A stretch of DNA of 64,000 bases from Melioribacter sp051488685 (lineage in GTDB: Bacteria; Bacteroidota; Ignavibacteria; Ignavibacteriales; Melioribacteraceae), in NCBI RefSeq assembly GCF_051488685.1, contig NZ_JBPSEH010000001.1, positions 1 through 64,000 of the forward strand, read 5' to 3'. Position numbers and translations under genes: made by a program. How positions within the stretch are numbered: the stretch's first letter is position 1; each line of letters starts with the position of its first letter. Below are positions 58,450 through 64,000 of this stretch, in pieces. The notes under the pieces are model-generated. The model was not told where the DNA came from. It searched no databases and worked only from the letters and a program-made list of their open reading frames with translations.

Positions 58450-58782
58450 TTATCTCCCTAACGAATCGAGATATTCTTTCTTTTTTAGGAGAGTTTCTTT
58501 GTCTTCTACATGCTTGGGGTCGGGAACGCAGCAATCGACTGGACAAACAGCAGCACATTGAGGCTCGTCGTGAAAACCAACACATTCAGTACACTTGTCG
58601 GGGACAATGTAAAAGTAATCGTGCGAGAAAAATCCAGTAGCACCGGATGGAGCCGGATCGTCAGGGCCATAGGTTTTACCTCCCAGTGACCATTCAGCAC
58701 CGCCTTCATAAATTGCATTGTTAGGGCATTCCGGTTCGCAAGCGCCGCAATTGATGCATTCATCAGTAATCATTATAGCCAT
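58450..58782 (-). CDS. 2[4Fe-4S] ferredoxin (YfhL-like)
   Basis: A 110-residue ferredoxin with two cluster motifs: CINCGACEPECPNNAIYEG and, later, CTECVGFHDEPQCAAVCPVD with an insert between Cys 2 and 3, as in YfhL/DUF362-type ferredoxins. A longer than usual segment with GGKTYGPDDPAPSGATGFF lies between them. I chose ATG 58782 with its GGAG ribosome-binding site; a TTG two codons earlier is possible. Electron partner unknown. Confidence 0.9.
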   Translation of the reverse strand: MAIMITDECINCGACEPECPNNAIYEGGAEWSLGGKTYGPDDPAPSGATGFFSHDYFYIVPDKCTECVGFHDEPQCAAVCPVDCCVPDPKHVEDKETLLKKKEYLDSLGR

Positions 58783-58904
58783 TTTCAAATCTCCTGGTTT
58801 ATTTGATAAAAGAAAATTTAGCTTAAAATCTTTCTAAAACCAATGAAATAATAATAAAAGGATAATATAACTTCAAGGGAAAAAGGACTTTCGCTCTTGA
58901 AATA

Positions 58905-59612
58905 TCACCAGCTTCCGCTTGCACCTCCGCCTCCAAAAGAACCTCCTCCACCGCTAAATCCTCCTCCAAAGGACCCGCCGCTCCAACCGCTACCTCTACC
59001 TCCCATCGAACCGATAACCAGCCACGGCAGTAATCCCCCTCTCCTTCCACCTCTGGTTAAAAGTATGAAAAGTATTATCATTATTATGTAACCGATCGGT
59101 AATTTTATATCGTCCTTTTCTTCCCGTTTTTCATTAGTATATTCACCTTTGACAGCCATCATAATAGCTGCTATGCCCGACTTTATGCCTGAATAGTAAT
59201 CGCCTTCCTTAAAATAAGGCCTTACTTCATTTCGTAAAATTGAACTTGCGAGCGCATCGGGCAAAACTCCCTCCAGGCCGTATCCCACTTCGATACGCAT
59301 TTTCCGGTCATCTTTTGCAACAAAAAATAAAACTCCGTTATTTTTACCTGCCCTTCCTATTTTATTTTTTTCTGCAACTTCATAGGTATAATATTCGAGT
59401 GGGTAACCTTGTAAAGAACGAATCATAAGAAAAACAATTTGTGTAGAAGTTGAGTCGTCGAAACTTTTGAGTAAATAATTAAGCTCACTCAATTGCTGTT
59501 GTGCAAGTGTTGAAGTAAAATCGTTGGCATAATTTTTCAGAAGAGGTATTTCCGGCTGAGCCGCCAACTGAATTGTAATTAAAAATATTAATAAGACAAT
59601 TTTTTTCATCAA
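58905..59612 (-). CDS. TPM-domain protein (YgcG family)
   Basis: A 235-residue exported membrane protein. Signal peptide (after IQLAAQ), a TPM domain at about 25-150 (NYANDFTSTLAQQQLSELNY; QIVFLMIRSLQGYPLEYYTY; GVLFFVAKDDRKMRIEVGYG; LPDALASSILRNEVRPYFKE), one membrane helix (IGYIIMIILFILLT), and a glycine-serine-rich C-terminus. It is transcribed 9 bp after lemA; LemA and TPM proteins are often encoded together and are thought to work in the envelope. Confidence 0.92.
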   Translation of the reverse strand: MMKKIVLLIFLITIQLAAQPEIPLLKNYANDFTSTLAQQQLSELNYLLKSFDDSTSTQIVFLMIRSLQGYPLEYYTYEVAEKNKIGRAGKNNGVLFFVAKDDRKMRIEVGYGLEGVLPDALASSILRNEVRPYFKEGDYYSGIKSGIAAIMMAVKGEYTNEKREEKDDIKLPIGYIIMIILFILLTRGGRRGGLLPWLVIGSMGGRGSGWSGGSFGGGFSGGGGSFGGGGASGSW

Positions 59613-59621
59613 TTGTACATC

Positions 59622-60230
59622 TTAAAATTGAACTCTGGGAGCTTCTTCCGCTCCGGTTGCGGCTCGGAAATACTCTTTTTCTTTAAAACCCGACATATTT
59701 GCAATAATAGAAGCAGGGAAACGTTTGATTTGAGTATTGTATTCCTGTACTACCTGATTATATTTCATTCTTTCGACGGCAATTCTATTTTCCGTTCCTT
59801 CGAGCTGAGCCTGTAACTGCAGAAAATTTTCGTTTGCTTTCAGTTGAGGATAATTTTCAGAAACAACCAGCAATCTCGATAATGCATTGCTCAAACCATC
59901 CTGAGCCTGCTGAAATTTTCTAAATGCTTCAGGGTCACTCAATTGGTCAGGCGATAGTCGTATTTGACCGACTTTAGCCCTTGCTTCAGTAACAGCAGTA
60001 TAAGTTTCTTTTTCGAAATTTGCCACGCCTTTTACAGTTTCAACTAAATTTGGGATCAGATCGTATCGTCTTTGATATTGATTTTCAACCTGGCTCCATG
60101 CCTGATTGACCTTTTCGTTCAAACCAATCAGATTATTGTAGATGCCCACACCCCATCCCACTATAACAAGAATGAGAATGACAAGTGCTGCAACTATGCC
60201 CAGTGTAATAATTAAACCTTTTTTCATCAT
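59622..60230 (-). CDS. lemA: LemA family protein
   Basis: A 202-residue protein with one N-terminal membrane helix (LGIVAALVILILVIVGWGVG) and a long helical LemA domain: NNLIGLNEKVNQAWSQVENQ, YQRRYDLIPNLVETVKGVAN, VTEARAKVGQI, SENYPQLKANENFLQLQAQL, RIAVERMKYNQVVQEYNTQI. Standard length. The TPM gene follows by 9 bp. Confidence 0.95.
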   Translation of the reverse strand: MMKKGLIITLGIVAALVILILVIVGWGVGIYNNLIGLNEKVNQAWSQVENQYQRRYDLIPNLVETVKGVANFEKETYTAVTEARAKVGQIRLSPDQLSDPEAFRKFQQAQDGLSNALSRLLVVSENYPQLKANENFLQLQAQLEGTENRIAVERMKYNQVVQEYNTQIKRFPASIIANMSGFKEKEYFRAATGAEEAPRVQF

Positions 60231-60244
60231 ACCTCCTGAAAAAA

Positions 60245-61606
60245 TTAATTAGTAAGACTTCTCATAGGGGCAGGAATTCTGCCTCCTCTATTTATAAAAG
60301 CGGCGCTGGAAAGTCTTTTAACTTCCATAATTGGAGCTTTACCAAGCAAGCCGCCGTAATTAACAAAATCGCCAACGCCTTTGCCGAAAGCAGGAATAAT
60401 TCTGACAGCAGTAGTTTTATCGTTAATAACTCCGATAGCAGATTCGTCGGCAATAATACCAGCTATTGTTTCGACTGGGGTATCTCCTGGTATAGCAATC
60501 ATATCGAGTCCCACAGAACAGACAGCAGTCATAGCTTCAAGTTTTTCTAATGTCAGATTTCCACTTTGAACGGCACGAATCATACCCATATCTTCACTAA
60601 CTGGAATGAAAGCGCCGCTTAGGCCTCCAACTGAAGAACTTGCCATCAAGCCGGCTTTTTTTACTGCATCATTCAACATAGCCAGAGCAGCCGTAGTTCC
60701 CGGAGCTCCAACATCCTCCAGGCCCATGGCTTTAAGAATATCTCCGATACTGTCTCCTTCAGCCGGTGTGGGAGCCAGTGATATGTCGACGATCCCGAAG
60801 GGAATACCGTTTTTTTGGGCTACTTTTCTACCGATTAATTCACCTGCACGTGTAATCTTAAAAATTGTTTTTTTAATTACTTCTGCAAGTTGCTGCAGGT
60901 CAACATGCCCTGCTTCACGGATTGCATCGAGTACAACGCCGGGGCCACTAATTCCGACATTGAGCACCACTTCCGGTTCGCTAACTCCATGAAATGCACC
61001 GGCAACAAATGGATTGTCCTCAACTGCATTGGCAAATACGACCAGCTTGGCGCATCCGATCGAATCGTTTTCTTTTGTTAATTCGGCTGTTTTTTTAATG
61101 ACATCAGCCATCATTTTAACAGCGTCGATATTAATCCCTGTTTTTGTAGAAGCGACATTCACACTCGAGCAAACACGCTTCGTCGAAGCAAGCGCTTGGG
61201 GTATCGAATTAATTAGTTCAGCTTCGCCATTTGTCATTCCTTTTTGAACAAGAGCTGAATATCCAGCGATATAGTCAATACCAATATCTTCCGCAGCTCT
61301 GTCAAGTGTACGCGCAATTTCGATGAATTCCTCTTCTTTGCAGGAATCAAACGGTATGGAAATCGGGGTAACAGAGATTCTCTTATTGGCAATCGAAATT
61401 CCGTAATGCGACTCGATTTCTTTTGCATATTTAACGTGATTTTTCCCGTAACGAATTATTTTATCGTATATTTTCTGACAAGTAACTTTAATGTTTCTGT
61501 CGGAACAGTCCCTCAAACTTATTCCCATTGTAACCGTACGGATGTCAAAGTGTTCAATTTCTGTCATCCGTATAGTTTCAAGAATTTCTTCGAATTCGTA
61601 TTGCAT
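60245..61606 (-). CDS. UPF0210 (PFL/DUF711) family protein
   Basis: A 453-residue soluble protein of the UPF0210 family, structurally akin to pyruvate-formate-lyase-like barrels without known activity. Typical segments: FDIRTVTMGISLRDCSDRNI, ISVTPISIPFDS, YIAGYSALVQKGMTNGEAEL, ICSSVNVASTKTGINIDAVK type, HGVSEPEVVLNVGISGPGVV, DISLAPTPAEGDSIGDILKA, and FGKGVGDFVNYGGLLGKAPI. The ACT-domain gene lies 29 bp upstream, a pairing often seen, in which the ACT protein may be a regulator. Confidence 0.93.
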   Translation of the reverse strand: MQYEFEEILETIRMTEIEHFDIRTVTMGISLRDCSDRNIKVTCQKIYDKIIRYGKNHVKYAKEIESHYGISIANKRISVTPISIPFDSCKEEEFIEIARTLDRAAEDIGIDYIAGYSALVQKGMTNGEAELINSIPQALASTKRVCSSVNVASTKTGINIDAVKMMADVIKKTAELTKENDSIGCAKLVVFANAVEDNPFVAGAFHGVSEPEVVLNVGISGPGVVLDAIREAGHVDLQQLAEVIKKTIFKITRAGELIGRKVAQKNGIPFGIVDISLAPTPAEGDSIGDILKAMGLEDVGAPGTTAALAMLNDAVKKAGLMASSSVGGLSGAFIPVSEDMGMIRAVQSGNLTLEKLEAMTAVCSVGLDMIAIPGDTPVETIAGIIADESAIGVINDKTTAVRIIPAFGKGVGDFVNYGGLLGKAPIMEVKRLSSAAFINRGGRIPAPMRSLTN

Positions 61607-61635
61607 ATCAGATAATCTTTATTTGTGATTGTCGA

Positions 61636-62064
61636 TTAAATTCTGTGCATAAATCTGAAAACATCCTCATGCTGCAAATAAATTTTAATTTTAAGGTCGT
61701 CAGCCACTTTTTGCATTTCATTTTGAATTGCGTTCAAATCTTTTGGAGAAGCAGTAATATCGATAATCATTATCATTGTAAAAAAGTCTCCCATGATTCT
61801 TTGACTCAAGTCGAGGATATCACAACTATTTTCGGCAAGCGCCTTTGTGACTGCAGCAACTATGCCGGGTTTATTCAATCCGAACGAGGTGAGAATCACC
61901 TTGCCCGAATCCATACTCTTGTCTTCCAGATTTATATTGTCAATGTTCATCTTTTCGATTTTGGAGCGGACTGCATTTTTAATCTCATCTTTTGAAGCTC
62001 CCAGACCAAGTTCTTCGATTGTTTCGAGTGTAATTTTTCTAATAACGTCTTCCGTTATTTTCAT
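61636..62064 (-). CDS. ACT-domain protein (UPF0237-like)
   Basis: A 142-residue protein. The C-terminal 90 residues are a UPF0237 ACT domain (VILTSFGLNKPGIVAAVTKA; SCDILDLSQRIMGDFFTMIM). Residues 1-45 form an N-terminal helical extension (RKITLETIEELGLGASKDEI; KNAVRSKIEKMN) not found in the usual 90-residue protein. It overlaps the TPR membrane gene by four bases and precedes UPF0210 by 29 bp. It may bind an amino acid and regulate UPF0210. Confidence 0.88.
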   Translation of the reverse strand: MKITEDVIRKITLETIEELGLGASKDEIKNAVRSKIEKMNIDNINLEDKSMDSGKVILTSFGLNKPGIVAAVTKALAENSCDILDLSQRIMGDFFTMIMIIDITASPKDLNAIQNEMQKVADDLKIKIYLQHEDVFRFMHRI

Positions 62065-62900
62065 GGTTTTGCTCCGTCATAATTTAACTGGAAATAAACG
62101 AGCGCACGGTTAAAAATTTCTTTGTTTCTTTTGTGTGCACTTTTTTCTGCAGCTTGGATACTTCCTCTGTAAAAACGTAACCATAAAAGAGCGCCATTTG
62201 CCATTCCGTCGAAAATACGTTCAGCCGCAAAAGCCTCCCCCGTAAAATAACCGAACAAAATGTTATATCCGAGAGATAATAGTCCTTGTAGATAATTGCC
62301 AGTATAAATGAGACCACTTCCCGGCACAATATAAGAAATTGTTTTTGCAAAAGTAACCGAATATTTTTCTTCGATAACATTCCTGCAAATTCGCTGCATC
62401 TCATACGACAATTGATTTTCCTTCAGAATCTGATAAGCCGATTCCCAATCTTCATCAAAAATGTGTATCCATGCCTTCCAGTATAAAAGCGAATCTTTTT
62501 TATTCTGGAATCTCGCATCATTCTCCATTTCATGAATGATTTCGCTGGCTCGTGGAAGTGTCCCTCTCAAAATATTCACCTTGACCATTTCGATTTTTGC
62601 CCTGAATTCGCTATTGGCATCATTAGCATCGAGCGCTGCTTTAAAAAAATATTTAACCGCATCGTCAAAGTGCGCACCTCCTTTATAAGATTTTCCTATC
62701 ATCAGATTACAATAGTAAGAGTATTCCTGCTGACGATTAGTCGTCTCTGCAAAAAAAATGAGCCTTTTGTATTCTGTTATAGCATCAAAATAATTATGAG
62801 TTTTATAAAGACTGTCTGCTTTTGCCTTCAAAAACTCCAGAGAATTCTGAGCATTTATGGGACTTACAACAAATAGTAATATTAAGAGAAACTTTTTCAT
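62061..62900 (-). CDS. TPR protein with C-terminal membrane motif, paralogue B
   Basis: A 279-residue exported protein: signal peptide (after VSPINAQ), TPR-like helices at about 20-180 (AKADSLYKTHNYFDAITEYK; YSYYCNLMIGKSYKGGAHFD), then a short hydrophobic C-terminal region with the motif YIVPGSGLIYTGNYLQGLLS and a helix YNILFGYFTGEAFAAE. The C-terminal P-G-x-G-x-x-Y-x-G motif also occurs in the upstream paralogue. Function unknown; an envelope role is likely. Overlaps both neighbours by four bases. Confidence 0.75.
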   Translation of the reverse strand: MKKFLLILLFVVSPINAQNSLEFLKAKADSLYKTHNYFDAITEYKRLIFFAETTNRQQEYSYYCNLMIGKSYKGGAHFDDAVKYFFKAALDANDANSEFRAKIEMVKVNILRGTLPRASEIIHEMENDARFQNKKDSLLYWKAWIHIFDEDWESAYQILKENQLSYEMQRICRNVIEEKYSVTFAKTISYIVPGSGLIYTGNYLQGLLSLGYNILFGYFTGEAFAAERIFDGMANGALLWLRFYRGSIQAAEKSAHKRNKEIFNRALVYFQLNYDGAKP

Positions 62901-63760
62901 TGTAGTGTTAAGTCCGGTAAATAATAATTTCTTGAATGAAAATAAAATTTAATTTTTTTGGCAATTTCTATACGGATTTTTGCATTATAAATATTTGCCG
63001 AAGCAACCGAGCCATAAATATTTCCTGCATAAAATGCTGTTGCTATTCCGGCAAAAAGATAACCTCTAAATTTATGATTATGCTGAAAAGCCGATACGGA
63101 AAGATAAGCTGTTAGTCCTGTAACTATAAACGAAGTGACGCCGTCGCTTAAATTGCCTGTATAAATTTTTCCAGCTCCTGGAATAAAAGCTGAAAGAAGT
63201 CCGGCTTGTAATTCGCTCTTAAGTGGTGGATTAAGTTTAAGATAGTAGAGACTTTTTACTTCGGATCTGTTTGAATCCGGGAAGATCTCAAAGAATGCGG
63301 TCGTATCCTCTACTTTTTTGCCTTCATACAGATAAGATATTGCAGAAAGTAATTTCATTTTATCACGATATACTTCCGGTTGATAAACTTCATGTTGTGC
63401 CAGTTTTCTGAAATTATCGAATTTACCCGTCAAAAAATTCGACAGGTAAAATTTTAATTTTGCCTTATCTTCCAAACTCGAGTTAAAGAAAAGTGATTTG
63501 AAAGTTGCTGCGGCTTCTTCATAACGCTGCATGTTAAAAAAGCAGTCAGCGTACTTAAAGAGAGCAGTGTCGTTATACGAAGATTTAAGATAGGTTTTGT
63601 ATTCATCCAGAGCTCTTAAATAATCATTTGTACTATAAAGGTAATTGGCAAATTTCAGCCGTAATTCTGGGGAGTAAAAATCGATGTCGGCTGTTTGAGC
63701 TACAAGCCTTAATTGAAGAAAAGAGAGAAGAAAAATTACAAGAAGCCTATTTATCGTCAT
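62897..63760 (-). CDS. TPR protein with C-terminal membrane motif, paralogue A
   Basis: A 287-residue relative of the gene at 62061. Signal peptide (after QLRLVAQ), TPR region (LRLKFANYLYSTNDYLRALD; ALFKYADCFFNMQRYEEAAA), C-terminal hydrophobic segments with SAFIPGAGKIYTGNLSDGVT, IVTGLTAYLSVSAFQHN, and FAGIATAFYAGNIYGSV. The paralogous pair and its overlap with a YidD-domain gene suggest a link to membrane insertion, not proven. Confidence 0.75.
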   Translation of the reverse strand: MTINRLLVIFLLSFLQLRLVAQTADIDFYSPELRLKFANYLYSTNDYLRALDEYKTYLKSSYNDTALFKYADCFFNMQRYEEAAATFKSLFFNSSLEDKAKLKFYLSNFLTGKFDNFRKLAQHEVYQPEVYRDKMKLLSAISYLYEGKKVEDTTAFFEIFPDSNRSEVKSLYYLKLNPPLKSELQAGLLSAFIPGAGKIYTGNLSDGVTSFIVTGLTAYLSVSAFQHNHKFRGYLFAGIATAFYAGNIYGSVASANIYNAKIRIEIAKKIKFYFHSRNYYLPDLTLQ

Positions 63761-64000
63761 TCAGAATCGCCTGATATTTTTTCGGTGAAAGCGAATAGAT
63801 TTCGGGAGGGTCGTAAAATTTACCCTTCTTCGAAACGGGATAATGATTAAGTCCTTTGAAAAAATTGATATCTCGTTGAAACCTGTCAGAAAACATGAGA
63901 AATCCCTTAAATAATCCTTCCGCTTTGATTGATTTCACAAAGAATGCCGAACATGAAGGTTCGAAGGGGCAATTGTCGCCGTCAATATCGGAAATTAAAA
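63747..64000 (-). CDS. yidD: YidD-domain protein (partial, cut by window edge)
   Basis: The frame is open to the right edge, so only the C-terminal part is visible (84 codons). It reads DIDGDNCPFEPSCSAFFVKS and EGLFKGFLMFSDRFQRD, matching the YidD membrane-insertion factor core (C-x-F-x-PSCS-x-Y...GL-x-KG), though the usual Tyr is Phe. A tail beyond the usual YidD end runs through FYDPPEIYSLSPKKYQ. A shorter start at 63938 would miss the Cys motif. Its stop overlaps the paralogue gene by 14 bases. Confidence 0.7.
   Translation of the reverse strand, partial: LISDIDGDNCPFEPSCSAFFVKSIKAEGLFKGFLMFSDRFQRDINFFKGLNHYPVSKKGKFYDPPEIYSLSPKKYQAILNDDK

Noticed and set aside
58823..59091. Glycine/proline-rich frames opposite the TPM gene
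   Set aside because: They arise from the glycine-rich C-terminal codons of the TPM protein read in other frames.

Overview
The window looks like chromosome from a Gram-negative, A+T-rich bacterium of the Bacteroidota/Chlorobi/Ignavibacteriota assemblage; Ignavibacteria (Melioribacter-like) is my best guess. The basis is the combination of a BatA-E aerotolerance locus with MoxR and DUF58, a Kdo/LptABC lipopolysaccharide operon, bacillithiol synthesis (BshA), LytS/LytR-type regulation joined to LiaF-like membrane proteins, and some promoters with a Bacteroidota-style -33/-7 pattern. This placement is an inference from gene content, not from a marker-gene phylogeny.

Region 1 (1-10,360) is an accessory island, visibly richer in A+T than the rest. 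It holds an integron-type tyrosine recombinase (IntI), a second, internally deleted copy of the DNA flanking that gene, a small M50-like membrane protease, and gene remnants: a probable RsgA OB-fold fragment and a decayed DNA methylase N-terminus. It also holds a compact three-gene unit made of a Type III methyltransferase (Mod), an AlbA_2/Schlafen-like protein, and a Type III restriction helicase-nuclease (Res). A tRNA-Arg(CCU) closes the island.

Region 2 (10,461-24,474) carries MgtE, an acetylating aldehyde dehydrogenase with a C-terminal tail resembling a microcompartment encapsulation helix, a LytT/LytS system with two LiaF-like proteins, a THEP1 NTPase with a membrane protein, and the sugar-nucleotide genes galE, rfbC and ugd. 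Two possible small proteins, a structured intergenic segment and a large Rossmann-fold protein of unknown role follow.

Region 3 (24,618-30,615) has a PTS EIIA protein, hisS, rlmB, bshA, a PfkB-type sugar kinase and rfbD.

Region 4 (31,024-41,580, minus strand) is a tightly overlapping operon. In transcription order it has a vWA lipoprotein, gatC, kdsB, a B12-binding protein, a HGSNAT-like acyltransferase, ruvB, kdsA, kdsC, an unknown gene, kdsD, lptC, an OstA/LptA-like gene and lptB. It makes Kdo and supplies parts of the LPS export machine. Many of the gene junctions are stop/start overlaps.

Region 5 (41,726-50,974, minus strand) is the moxR-DUF58-BatD-like-batA-B-C-D-E-M48 protease cluster.

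Region 6 (51,151-64,000) is a mixed housekeeping and envelope region: a lipoprotein-targeted class II aldolase homologue, lipocalin, DUF1028 protein, FKBP isomerase, TrxB, QueG, a Rieske/metallo-beta-lactamase pair, an exported EEP-family nuclease-like lipoprotein, ferredoxin, TPM protein/LemA, UPF0210 with an ACT protein, and two paralogous TPR-membrane proteins behind a YidD-domain gene cut by the window edge. No CRISPR array or rRNA was found. Apart from shared flank sequences around intI, no insertion sequence is recognisable.
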